Assembly: GCF_036785885.1 (NCBI RefSeq)
Contig: NC_092312.1
Location: 22,648,001-22,712,000, forward strand
DNA: 64,000 bases
From: Coffea arabica
Lineage: Eukaryota > Streptophyta > Magnoliopsida > Gentianales > Rubiaceae
Direction of reading: 5' to 3'
Of this stretch, positions 47,822 through 59,749 are shown in pieces. Within the stretch, counting starts at the first letter, position 1. Every line of letters begins with the position of its first letter. The notes beneath the pieces are model-generated. The model worked only from the letters and a program-made list of their open reading frames with translations, ran no database searches and was not told where the DNA came from. The translations under genes were made by a program, and so were the position numbers.

Positions 47822-48212
47822 TAGTGGTGCAAATGAATCGAGTCAAATCAAACTTTGACTTAATTGAGTTGAGTCTTAACTTAATTTTATCAAACTTGAC
47901 CTCGACAAACTCTCTATGCAAAGTTCGAGTTTGAGTTCGATTCAAATTTGAGTTTAAAAATAAAAAATTATTATATAATTTTTTAAAAAATAAATAAAAT
48001 AATACATTTGCTTAACAAATAATAAAATTTTGGGGATATATTGTAATTTTATTATTAAAATAACAAATATATATATATATAATTAAGCCGACTTGCGAGT
48101 TAACGAGTTGAGTATTTTTGAACTCAAATTCGACATGTTCAGTTTGAATTCGACTCGAGCTCAATGTTGAATGTTTTGACTTGAGTTGCGTGCAAAACGA
48201 TGTGCAGTCCTA
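47822..48212. mobile_element. Second hAT-type MITE, 391 bp, diverged
   Basis: Same architecture as 17572-17954: ends TAGTGGTGCAAA and (reverse complement) TAGGACTGCACA, subterminal gag(t/c)tcgag-like words, and the same AT core ('aaataataaaattttggggatata', then 'tatatatatataatt'). The flanking 8-mers agatgaac and atattaac match at six of eight positions, as in an aged target duplication. Confidence 0.75.
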
Positions 48213-48961
48213 ATATTAACATGGTCTGAATTAAAATGAAATAGTGAGTTTTTCCGGCTACATTTATGGTCAAATAAAAATAATAATAAGAACAATCAAA
48301 CTGTTTAACTGGAATAGCGATGGAATTATCAACGTGCCCTTTAAATTGAGTTGAGAATGTATTGCAAAGGAGCCATAGGGTTACGGTCAAGATTCTTCTT
48401 CCCCCTATTAACAAACAAGGCGCTTGAAATTCTTGGGAAAATTTTGTTGAGTTGATTAAACTTAACCAAAAAATCTTTCACCCAAAGAAATTTCAACTTT
48501 CCCTTTGGATAAGTTCTACAATTTAATCCCACAAAATAGCAAGAAAGCAAAGGAAACACGTTTGGAATTTGAAACTAATATCAAGAGTAACATATAGCCA
48601 AAGTCCTCCATGATTCAACCTAACTTCAGGGTAATTTGGCAGCAATACAAGTTATGCAACTTTTCAGAAAAGGAGTTTTACAGCGCCATTTTTGATGAAA
48701 AAATTGACGGGGCTTTGGTCTCGGCTAAACCATGATGGCAGCTGTGACCTATTCTCCTTCTCTCTTTGTTGAGCTTGAATGGTGTAGACTTGTGGGCTAA
48801 TTTAGAGAAAGAAATTTGAGATTTGGATTTTTCAGGGCTAGTCAATTATGAGCTTTAGTTTTGTGATTAATTTTGTTTCATGGAGATGCGAGATAGACGG
48901 AAGGTACTTTTTTAATTAATTTTTTTGGGTGTTAGTGTTAGGTTGCCTTTGATATAACAGA
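48213..48961. other. Spacer between two transposons
   Basis: No supported exon. Confidence 0.4.
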
Positions 48962-49754
48962 AATTTAAAAGAAATAATTTTAGAAACCTCCCCTAAGGTT
49001 TTATGAAATATCACTTAGCTCCTTGAGATTTTCAAAATCTCACTTAACACCCCTCGCATTGACATTTTGATAATATTATTGGCCCTTCTAATCAAAGGTA
49101 ATATTAAAAATTTCATGTTTGAGGAGAGAGACTATTTTAGTGCCTTTAATACTCTTGAACTATAAAAATGAACATTTTACAATCCAAAAAAAAATACTAA
49201 ATTGGAACCATCTTAAAAATCAGAGAATGAAAGATGATAAGATTTTGTGTTACAACTAATAGTCACTTTTATAATAGAGAGAGACCGTAAAAGCAACTAC
49301 TATTTTTAAACCATTTTTACAAATAAAACTCTACATAGCGTTGAAGGCAATTAACATGTAAAAATCACACATTTGAGCCAAAAAAAAACTTAGCAATAAA
49401 TGAAATCCAACTTCAATATCACATAGAGAATTTACTCAAAATAGATCGACATTTTTATGGGTGTGAAATATGAAAATTTTACTAAAGTTAGAATTTGAAA
49501 AACCGTAGACTGGGGCTTCAATTGCTTCATTTCTCTCGCACTTTACATGAATAGGAACAAATAAATAAATGAACTTGTGAAACGCAAAAAAGGTTAAATA
49601 TGAAGATATTGTTGACAATTCATTACCTTTGATATTGGCATGTGACCCACTTATCACTTCAAGGGTGCTAAGTAAGATTTTGAAAAGCTCAAGGAAGCTA
49701 GGTGATATTTCATGAAATCTCAGCGGAGGTTTCTGAAATTATCCCAATTTAAAA
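48962..49754. mobile_element. Non-autonomous MULE, 775 bp, with exact 9-bp target duplication
   Basis: The element proper is 48971-49745, flanked by AATTTAAAA at 48962-48970 and 49746-49754. Inverted ends of about 90 bp share 'agaaacctcc.ct.agg', 'atgaaatatcac.tagct' and 'cttgag.ttttcaaaatct'. The wording resembles the ends of 41093-42985, so the two are related families. No coding content. Confidence 0.88.
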
Positions 49755-51422
49755 ACTAAAATCTGAAATTTGAATCAATTAAGTTATTAAATTGTTAAAT
49801 ACTAAATTCGATACATTTGAATCAATATCACATTATTATTAATTTTTTTTATATAATAACACATCTAGTCTAATTTAACTTACTCTTACTTCTACTAGGA
49901 AATGGGAGGGAAGCTTACTCTAAGGGGTGGCTCAACTTAGTCGGAGGAACCTGATGGGGACAAAATCACCATCAGACCAGATGGATGCACTGCGCACATA
50001 TATGGATTTAAGTTATCAGTGATCACTTATCTTTGGGTGCAAGTTTTATCTTAAAAATTTAGTATCGCTTAATTAATTCAAATATTCAATATTTGGTTAT
50101 CAAACGCATCTGAGTATATTAAAATCTGAACTTATTAAGTTTAAATGCTGAATTGAGTTATTGAACAGGACTTTAATCAAATAACCATTTAACCTAATTA
50201 CTAGTCATTAACAAATTACCAATTATACCAAAAATTGATCCCTTCCTTGTGCTCACCATCTTCTAGAAAAAAAAATTTAGACGAGATTTTGTTAATAATT
50301 TGCTCCATGTTCCATGGGTTACGATAAAATGGCAATGGGTGGTGTACAATTGGAGGATTTTTTTATTTTTTGTTGTTGTTCTTCTTTTTAGGGGAGTAGT
50401 TATTACATATCGGTTGTTTGCATTGCAGCAATTTTTTTTACTACAGTGCTTTTTCTGAATTATTTGCCCAAAAAGTTTTTCCTCTCCCTAACAATTTCTT
50501 TTTCAAATCGTCCAAATAATTTCTATCCAGCTGAACGTATCAAATTGATAAGTTTACCCACCTTATATAGAGGAAAGTGCAATTTAGAGACATAATCAGA
50601 TAATAGATAAACATTTAGGAAAGCAATCAAAATAATTCTACATTACTCTCCAACCAAGAAACACTCTATAGCTCAATCCTCAAAATTAAAAAATGCAAGA
50701 AAGAAAATCAGCTATATTTGAAGAGAAAATTGGAAGCCTGACAGATAATGCACCTATTATTACCTTGAGTTATTTGAAAATACACAGCAAAACTAAGAAT
50801 CTCAAAAACATCAGAGTCCAGTAAAAAAAAATCAGAGTAAATTCATAAGCATCTGGAAACATTTAACAAAAGCAACAGTAGATGGAAATCTTAATATATA
50901 TCTTACATGTATAGAAAGAGTTAAGACTTCTACTCCCTCATTGTACCACGTAGCGGCATTAGGGAAGGAAGAACATTTTTCTTCCTTTTATGCCCTGGGA
51001 ATGTTTATTACTTCTCCTAATAATATATCACTGTTGAGGTTATTTTTGTCTTTTTACATGAAATTACCATATTTACCAGAGAAAAATAACTAGCCCCAAA
51101 ACAGTAACTAACTCTTGAGGGCTATTTTTGACTTTTTGCAAATAGTCTTTTGCTTTCTTTCTCAGTCTTTCTCGTCTCTTCCCCAGACAAAAGATAGCAG
51201 TAATTGCCATCAGTTCAGACTCCTTTGTCTTTGTAGTGAAAGAGAAGAAGTCAAAAATTCAAACAAAAAATAGAAGTTGACCCACATGGCAGCAAGACAA
51301 AACACTCTTTTTTTGCTTCATTTTAGCCCATCATTTTTTGTTTTCTTCTTCCTTTCTCTCCCTCTATTTCCCGTTTCTTTATTTCTCCTTTCTTTTCATT
51401 CTGGTTCAGACACGAAAATTAC
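49755..51422. other. Spacer without a recognisable gene
   Basis: AT-rich. No exon, RNA or bounded repeat supported. Confidence 0.45.
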
Positions 51423-51678
51423 TACTCCCTCCGTCTCATTCATTTGATTATACTTTCCATTTTGGAATGTCCCAAAACAATTATTATATTAGAAAAGTCA
51501 AAGCAATCTTTACACTCTCTTTTCAATATGACCCTTCTTTTTAATCATACATTCAATTTTAAAATTTGAATTTGAGGGGGTAAAATTGAAAAGAGAAGCA
51601 CAAACATCACAATCAAATCACTATTCTTAAAAAGTTGGATTCCCCAAACATAACCAAATGAATGGGACGGATGGAGTA
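51423..51678. mobile_element. Stowaway MITE (Tc1/mariner type), 252 bp
   Basis: The element proper, 51425-51676, begins CTCCCTCCGTCTCATTCATT and ends in its inverted counterpart (aatgaatgggacggatggag). TA dinucleotides flank it at 51423-51424 and 51677-51678. CTCCCTCCGT with a TA target is the hallmark of plant Stowaway elements. Confidence 0.95.
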
Positions 51679-51952
51679 CTTGAATTCTTCCACCAGTAGC
51701 GAACTGTTTAGAAGTCCTCCCTTTGCCAGTGTTCCTGCTTTGTTTTCTTTTTTCTTCAGAAGAAGCATGTTTGCAGATTTCATTTTGTCTTCATGTTCAG
51801 CTCTACTTTTTCTCCTTTGTTCCTCTCTTTGTTTCCATTCCTTTCTTTCTCTTTCATTTTCTTTTTGGTTCGGACAAACAAAAGTACCAATTGAACTCCT
51901 CCAGCACTTGGTCAACAATTTGACGATCTTATCCTCTAAATTATGGCTGCTC

Positions 51953-52056
51953 ATCTATCTCCCAACCGTGGAATTGTTCCACAAAGAATCAATTATGTCT
52001 GCCCATCCATATCCCAACCGTGGGATTGTTCCACAAAGAGTTAAGTATGAGGTATG
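51953..52056 (+). repeat. 52-bp tandem duplication
   Basis: Two units with 'cccaaccgtgg(a/g)attgttccacaaaga' start at 51953 and 52005. The period of 52 is not a multiple of three, so if the first unit was coding the second is out of frame. Confidence 0.85.
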
Positions 52057-52073
52057 ATTTCTACCTATTACAA

Positions 52074-52296
52074 GGGATATAGGTTTGTCCTTTTTCCTTC
52101 CTTTTCGTTTGCCAGTTGAGAAATTATCAAGAGTGCGAAGAAAAATCTCTAACAACTCATCGATTTTGCGTCATTATCTATTGTGTTCATGATGGCTAAT
52201 ACCATTGTTAGGGATATAGGTTTGTTCTTGTGTTTTCCTTTTTGTTGGCCAGTTGGCAAATTATCGACAGTGAAAGAAAAATTCCTAACAACTGAT
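52074..52296 (+). repeat. Diverged direct duplication of about 87 bp
   Basis: 'gggatataggtttgt' to 'taacaact' occurs at 52074-52159 and again at 52210-52291. Confidence 0.8.
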
Positions 52297-52414
52297 AAAG
52301 TTTATGTCTCTATATATATTAGGAACACAAAACACTACTCACAAAAAATTCTACGGTTCTTCCTCCTTTTCCTGTATAATGTTTCCTATTAAAGGTAACT
52401 ACTCATTTTCTATG

Positions 52415-55215
52415 TCTAATATTTTTGCGTACGAGTAATGAAGAGATTGGATAATCTGTATACTTGTTATTTTGGTTGCCAAATTTCTTCAGGGGTTTAA
52501 TTGCACTTTGAAAGAATTGGTACAGAAGAGCTTGTGATTTACCATTCACAAATTTCCATTAAGCAATTGCTTCAATTTCAAGTCACTCTCCAGTCCTTCA
52601 GTACAAGCAAGTTCTGCTGTATTTCATGTGTTAGTTATAGTTTTTCAATTGTAAATTCGTTTAGTTTCACTTATTACTTATCAACTGAATTTTTTTTCCT
52701 TACATTTTTTCTAATTAGTTGTAAGTTCCCTTGCGAGTATAAGTCCATAGGTTGTAAGTTCTGCTATTTAATAGTCAAAGTTTGCCGGGTTCCTGTTATA
52801 TGTTACAACAAATTGATTCCCACAGAATGAAAAGTTTAAGAGTACTAAACCATTAGGTATCAATTACTAATCACAACAAGAAATAATAGTGCATTTGCAT
52901 CTAAAGTAATGGGAAAGATCTTCACATAATCTTTTGTTGAACAAAAAGAGACAAGATAGGAGAACCTAAGGCCAACGTATCTCATACTTCCAGTTTTTTC
53001 TTAAAAAATAAGTAAATAAATTTGGAGAAACAATCACTTCACACTAAAGAGAGAGGAAGTTTAAAAAGGAAATTATAAATGCTGCAAAGAAAGAGTCTTA
53101 CATGGTTCTCATACATTTCTTGCTTTTTCTTTTCCTGTTAATAATATACTACAACTGATTAGCAAGGAAGCATTGTCACCACTTGCTGAATAGAGATAAC
53201 TAAGCTAAAACAAGTTAAATTCTCAACCTCAAGTTCAAGCTTAAGTTATAGTCTTATGTAAAGGCATCAGTATGAATACCGCCATCCACGTCTTATAGAT
53301 ACGAGAAAAGCTTGCTAAAATCCCACTTATGAAAATGAGAATAAAAGATAAAGTCTTACACATTAAAATTTTGCCCCACCTTGGAGATATTATTCACAAA
53401 GGTTAGATAGGCAATAGAAGAAACAAAATTCCAAACAGAGAATTCTAATATTGAGTTTATAGGATTTTTTGTAGCTGGCTAAGAAGTGCAGAATATTAGT
53501 TTCTCAAAGCTATTTCTAGAGGCAATGAGGACAAACAAGATTTGAAGTAAAATAATTTACTTCACAAATTCCAATCACCTTTTTATCTTCCCAATCACGT
53601 TTTTATTTCACATACATCATATCATAAAAAGTATTACAGTAATTATCTCAAATAAATCATCCAAATAAACTCTTATCCAAACAAACTGAATGTGTTTTGT
53701 TCCATAGAACTCTCAAATATTAAATCCACAATATGAGAAGTTGATTGCATAAAATTCACTTCTTTGTTGAGGAAAAGTTTTTGTGATATTCTGGCACTAA
53801 GTTGAATCTAGGTCTACTATTGCAGTTTTAAATTACTATATACATGATATTGGTTTTATATCTACTATCTTGATTTAGTGTTCTTGGTTGCTTGAATTTT
53901 GGCATTGAAATTTGTGGATGAAATTATTGATATGTCCATTCTGGTATTTCTTAATATTTCAGCTGCTTTTCTCCTTTGTAGATTGGCATTCATTTAAAGT
54001 GTGCCTAATTATACTTTCTCTTTTTCTAATTTTTTTCTCCTGTGAGTATAGTTTAAACATATTGGATAATTTGTATAGTTTTACACTAACTGATACCTTT
54101 CTTCTACATTTTATTTTGGTTGCCAACTTTGTTCAGGGGGTTAGTGACGATTTAAAAGAGTCGGTGCTAAAGAGGCTTTTGTTTGGGATTGACAGATTCG
54201 TATGGAGAAATTGTTTCAATTCTAGGTCATTTCTTCTGTTCCTTCACTACATCCTGCAATTTTTGTGCTTAAATTTTGCTCTGCTTTACTATCACCCTGA
54301 AGAATATCATAAGTGAATCTTTGCCTTTTACTATTTAATCACTCTGATTCGTCGAATACGACAATCTCAAACAATTAGTCTGATGTTTGTATCTCTTGTA
54401 TCTAGCAGTTTGGATTCATAAATATAGACGTTAGCTTTACTCTCTTCATTAGCTATCACTAGTCACATTTTGTTACTGCTACTTTCATTAAAATGAAAAG
54501 AAAAAGGAATGCAACTAAAAGCTTTAGTTGTAGGTTCATTTGATTTCACTTATTAACTAAACGTATACTTTATATGACTGTGGTGAGCCAGACTAATCAA
54601 TAGATTGCTATGTATTGGAAGCAAACGAGTATGATCAAGGAAGATCACCTACTTGCTGCAATCAAAGTTGCTACTTCTATCAGGGCACACAATCTATTAG
54701 TAAGTTTTCAAGAATTACCATGAATTGCATTTGAGTTTAGTTTTATTCAATATTTGAATGAAGATTCTTATCTCACAAAGTATGCTCTAACCATTAAGAT
54801 TTTATTAACAGCATCTTTTTATTAAGAAAAAAAAGAAGCAAAAGTATGAAATTTTGATGAAATAGAAAGATGCTTCCATGCCTGACTTAGTCCACATCAA
54901 GTCCATTCTATAAGCATATCACCAATATTTTCCATTTTGCATTTTCATATATAAACTTACAGATATTACTGCTATTTTACCTTTTTTATTCTTATTCATG
55001 GTTCTGGTCATGGTATGCTAGAAATAAAGAGCTTGATATATTTGATTATCGTGGCTAGTCAATGAACGCAAAAATGAAAAATGGACTTCACAATAGGAAT
55101 GTTTTAGGAATCTAGACGTTGTACGCAATTAATGTGGGCTTTCCATTTGATTCGGAAATAGTAGCAGCAGCAACCCACCTTGCTCTTCACTTCTCCTATT
55201 ATGGGTCTTCATTGG
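52415..55215 (+). pseudogene. Exon-like fragments of an unrecognised gene, one duplicated
   Basis: 52415-52620 and 54015-54255 are diverged copies of one segment ('attggataat.tgtata', 'ttttggttgccaa', 'ttcagggg', then 'aattg.ttcaatt'). In the second copy an acceptor-like ttgttcag is followed by an open stretch starting GVSDDLKESVLKRLLFGI. Two more short stretches end at donor-like sites: near 54610-54700 (IKEDHLLAAIKVATSIRAHN) and near 55135-55212 (FDSEIVAAATHLALHFS). I do not recognise the protein and the pieces do not join into one frame, so a decayed gene is the best reading. The part of 53565-53690 inside it is the dispersed MITE-like repeat. Confidence 0.3.
53565..53690. repeat. Dispersed MITE-like repeat, copy 3
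   Basis: Shares 'ccaatcac.tttttat', 'cacatacatcatatca', 'aaaaagtattaca.taatta' and 'atccaaaca' with 285-425 and 10041-10199. Confidence 0.6.
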
Positions 55216-55560
55216 TAAGTTTAATTTGCCTTCTTTTTTGTTTTGTTATCTTTTTTACATGACAATAGCAGACAAATAAATAGATTGGTATACCTATGCT
55301 CTGATCGTAGATATTAGTCATATGGACACTGAAGCAGTGGTAGATTTTCAATGTTAATTGATAACCAAATTGCTGATTTGTTATTGTGTATCTTATGCAC
55401 CTGCTTGTCAAAGAAATCAATGTTAACCCTTAATGGAAAGAGAAAAATGAGATGGAAGCTCTTGAATGAGTTGTTCCACCCACAGTACTTTGTAGAGTAA
55501 GGAATTTTGTGACAGTAGAAACCTTGAGTCAGTTTACAGAGTTGCAATTGAAATCAACAT

Positions 55561-55681
55561 AGGGGAAGAGCTATGTTTTCGGACTCGGACCAGATATCGA
55601 CTCGATTGAGCTTAGGAGTCAGGAGTCAATGGGTTCAACTGAGGTCATTCGGAGATTGAACCGGATGACATCATAAATACG

Positions 55682-55715
<34 letters not shown>

Positions 55716-57274
55716 TTTTCCTGCAAATCAAATTTACAAAATATAACCAAAAACCAGTGATCCAAATTCATATCCAATTCCCCAAATTGCACATGTTTAA
55801 TTTGAACATCCTTAATTTGCTTCCAAAGATTGTTAAGCAATTTTGTGGGAGACTTTGTAGTACATACTAAACTATACTTAGATTGATATGTGTTCAGCTG
55901 CAATACATAAAGATAAGAGAAAACAAACAAGTAAAAGTCAATTTAATACATTATCACTACATTTACATAATTTGATGACATTTTCAGTTGCATGGTCAAT
56001 TAACAGAGTCTTCTACATGGTTAATCAACCTTTGAGCTGGCTTAGCAGTCTATTTCTGTCCTACCTTAGTTAAGCCAAAAAAGAAAAATAAAAACAAGAA
56101 TGCCAAAAATAAAAAAATAAAAAGAAAGTGATAAGTGAATGCTAAATATCAATCTAGAACACTGATTTCAACTTTCAAGCAATATAAGAGGTAGCTTTTA
56201 ACTTCAACGTCTAAAATCTAATTAGTGTCTATTACTTATGCCAAAAAAATTAAAAAAAAAGAGTAGTTATCTAGTTTCTGCAATTCCAACTTAAAGTAGC
56301 CATCCTGATTTATGCATATCTCAGGAACCAACAATAGAGTTACCAAAAGATGCATCCCAAAATTTTCAGTAATTTTACATTTCCTCAAACACATAGAAGG
56401 CAACAAAGGAAATCCATTAATTCAAATAAAAGAATTAAGAAAAAGTCCCCAATAAAGTTCTTCCATGTGTTTTGCCTGAAATTTAACAAATAGATCATGT
56501 GAAATTAAATTAACGAGTGCCTCCACATTGCTGGTCATTTACGCTTTTCCCTATATCAAAATTAGATAGCATTTACCCCAATAATGCAATTCTGACTTTT
56601 AAAGGATGCATTTATGTAGCACAAGCAAATTTATCTTCAAAAAGTGAACATTTTAGTTTTCACCAAATTAGCCAGTTGCAGAACATTAACTTACTTGATT
56701 AAACAAAGATCACTCCAACCTTTTTTTTAACCAACCTTTCCAATTTCTGCTACACTCTGCAGGGGATCGGATGGAGAACTGGAGAAGATAGCAAGAATTG
56801 ATTCAGAATATATAGGAAATTAGGTTTGGACTCTTTGGACAAAGCATAGGAAAGGAGACTGGAAATTGGTGTATAGAGCTTGTACTCCCTAGTAGGAACT
56901 TACTTGGAGATTTTAGATGTGCCGTCGGCAATGGCGACAAAGATTGGCGTGGGCAAGAAGATGGAAACAAAGCGACAGAGATTTTAAAAATTTAGGGCTG
57001 GAGTGAAGTGAAGTCCGGGGTGTCAAATTAGGAATTTGGCTTGGGATAACTAGTGAAAGCCTGAAAAGTCAACAAAAGACAAATTTTTTTTTTTAAAAAA
57101 ACTCGGTTCTTGCCGGTTTTAACGGTTCACGGTTCAACCCGATTTTTGATTGGGTTTGACCGAGTATTAAACAGAGGGGGTTCTAGAAGAACTCGGACCG
57201 GATGAATGGCCGGTTCGCTGTTTGACCGATCGAACCGACCAGTCCGGTCTGAGTTTAACAACACAGGGGAAGAG
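55561..57274. mobile_element. Inverted-repeat element, 1.7 kb, with 10-bp flanking duplication
   Basis: AGGGGAAGAG flanks the element at 55561-55570 and 57265-57274. The inner ends are GC-rich and partly inverted: left 'ggactcggaccag' with 'ttgaaccggatgacatcataaa'; right, reverse complemented, 'aaactcagaccggactgg' and repeated 'ggttgaacc/gaaccg' words. Such ends occur in a common plant DNA-transposon family; the 9-10 bp duplication suits the Mutator superfamily. Also contains (TA)n at 55685-55713. No transposase was recognised. Confidence 0.65.
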
Positions 57275-58137
57275 TTAATGGATTGTCGTCATTGTACAGT
57301 GTTAGAAATGTGAAAGTCCATGAACAAAGAGAAAATATGGGTAAATATTCTCTATCTCCTATGTTTGGCAAATATCCACTTTATGATTCTCTAACATCTC
57401 TTCTTCACATATTTGGCCTTAAGGTCAGGGTAAAGATTGCAGCATGGTAGCATTGTCTCATCTTAGTTCACTTTAGCTTAATTTTGTTGGTAAATCCAGG
57501 GATCAGGAATTTGATAAAATGAAATTCAGAGAAGTGATGAGTGAAAATTGAGATGTAGAGGCAGAAATTATCAACTATGCAAGCAATGTGATGCAAAAAA
57601 TAAGAACTAAAATCTACATGCTGAAAATCAAAGCTCAAAAACAATCCATCCAAACTAGAACAAGTTCTAAATGAGGGATTCCGAGAGAAAGACATACTTT
57701 ATGAACATAGTCACTCAATCAGATATTTCTGGTCTCTAATACTGTGACAGAGTCTTCCATGTTACCTTAACCTCTCTGCAAAAACATATGATTAGGAAAA
57801 ATGAGCAGAATAATTACATGAACATGAAACATACAACAATCACTATAAAAAAAGGGAAATATCATAAACACTTAACTAATGAAAGTTATTTTATCTTTAA
57901 CTTGAGAAGTAAAAATACAAATGACTTACCTTCTTAATTAACATGGTTAGAAGAAAGACTAGGAGGGCGAAAATGAGATGAACATGCCCAATTTAGTAAA
58001 ATGATTTGTACTTAATCCGAAATGGATATGTTCTCAAAATAGTGAAAACATTTATATTAATATAATTTTTGGGCTTTTAATGCAGAAAGTGGACCATATC
58101 TCAAATCTTTTTCATTCATATGAGAATCAGGTCGGAA
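57275..58137. other. Spacer without a recognisable gene
   Basis: No supported exon. Further methyltransferase exons would be expected here on the minus strand but none is recognisable. Confidence 0.4.
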
Positions 58138-58403
58138 CTTTTATATTTTCTTCCTCAAGAATCTCAGCATAGTCCTATATCAAGAAGCAATCGGGCAAAA
58201 TAGACAGCAAAACATCTAATTTGCTCTAGATAAAGAAATGTTTGAGGTACACTGACATAGTCACAACTCAAAAACAATACCATAGCTTGCAATCTGTTTG
58301 GAATTGTCTCAAATGCAATCAGGTCAGCACCAGAGTCGGCAAGGACTTGAACTCTTCTTCTATGGAAATCTTTCAAAAGTCTCCGGAGTCACCGCATCCC
58401 TAT

Positions 58404-59320
58404 TGTTAGGCCCGAAAATAACCCTTTTCTAGGCGATCACACAATGGAGCAGTTGATAAGAAAGCACAGGTGCTTGTGAGTAGAAGAGATAAACAATTTA
58501 AAAATCATAAACGTAAGAATAAGTAAATAAAAAGGAAAGAATTGCAAACCAATTAACTACCCAACTCCTCTTGAGTTTGTAGATTGATTCAAACAAGCTA
58601 CTTCAAATTGATGAATTACAATCACTCTTGTGTACAAAGGAAGGATCACTTCCTCCTCGCCCCAAGCCGCACTTGGTCAAGTAAGAAAGTTTTACTATCA
58701 CTCGGATAACCCTCACAAATGAAAAGCTTACAAATGAAAAGCTTACAATGAACCTCACACCACTAAAACTACAAATCTTCTTTGAAAAGTATTTTCTCAC
58801 TAAAATCTTTCTAGATCTTTTGTATCTTCAGTGTGCCAAAGTTATTTGAAGTGTCTGACCAACAATTATTTGTATAGGACCAAGAAAGTGCCTCATTAAT
58901 GCTTTCAACGGATAGAAAGTAGTTGAACAGTCAACTAGCCGTTGGTAGTGTCGGACGTTCGATAGCCCTGTTTTATGCGTCCGACAGTAGGCAGTGAATT
59001 TGACAAATTTTCTTCAATTCTTTCGGACGTCCGGTAGGTTCATTTTCTGCGTCCGAAGGTATGATGTAAAACTAGAAAATTTTCTTCAATTCTTTCGGAC
59101 ATCCGGTAGGCTGATTTTTCGCGTCCGAAGATACTCAATGGTTGTCGGACGTCCGATGCAGTCTTTTTGAGCGTCCGACAGCTTTTAGCAACCTTTGTCT
59201 TCTTTCAATTGCACTTGTTCATCGAATCAAATAACTTCAAAACTGAAAGTATATCTTGAAGAAATATTAGTATCATCCATTTGTTTTGTAAACATCAAAA
59301 GATAGGGATCAAGATCAACA
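58404..59320 (-). repeat. 3' LTR
   Basis: 917 bp; differs from the other LTR by scattered substitutions and a small indel near 58720-58740. Contains four copies of the TCGGAC(G)TCCG-type motif starting at 58951, 59023, 59095 and 59145. Confidence 0.93.
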
Positions 59321-59749
59321 TTCTCGCCCTTTTTTATGATGACAAAACAATGGATGGAAAGAAACAAAAATAAGTATAAGCTCCCCCTCAAACATTGCAT
59401 CCAAACTTATAATTTCAAAAAACTCTCCCTTACACATAGCATCCATATCTCCCCCTTTTTGTCATCATAAGATGAGAGTAAAAATCAACTATCATAATCC
59501 AGCAAAAGAGTATAAAAACAGGAAAATGACAGCAATCACCAACATATCACAGAGAATTTGATATCAAAAGAAGTATCAACATATGACAGAGAGTTTTGAC
59601 AAAGCAAATCATTTTTAGATCAGAATTATTCTTTTCTTTCATTTTTGATATCATACAGATTCAGTAAAATTTAAAAACTCAGATCAAAGTAACAGAAATA
59701 TCAAAAAAATATTATGAACAAGAATCACTGCAATGATTAACAAAATCTC

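Noticed and set aside
51662-52057. 131-aa open frame starting at the Stowaway end
   Set aside because: Low-complexity Phe/Leu/Ser-rich translation of T-rich DNA; it begins inside the MITE and has no family motif.
53912-54316. 134-aa hydrophobic open frame
   Set aside because: Crosses an acceptor-like site and consists mostly of Phe/Leu/Ser from T-rich DNA; only the part after 54136 looks exon-like.
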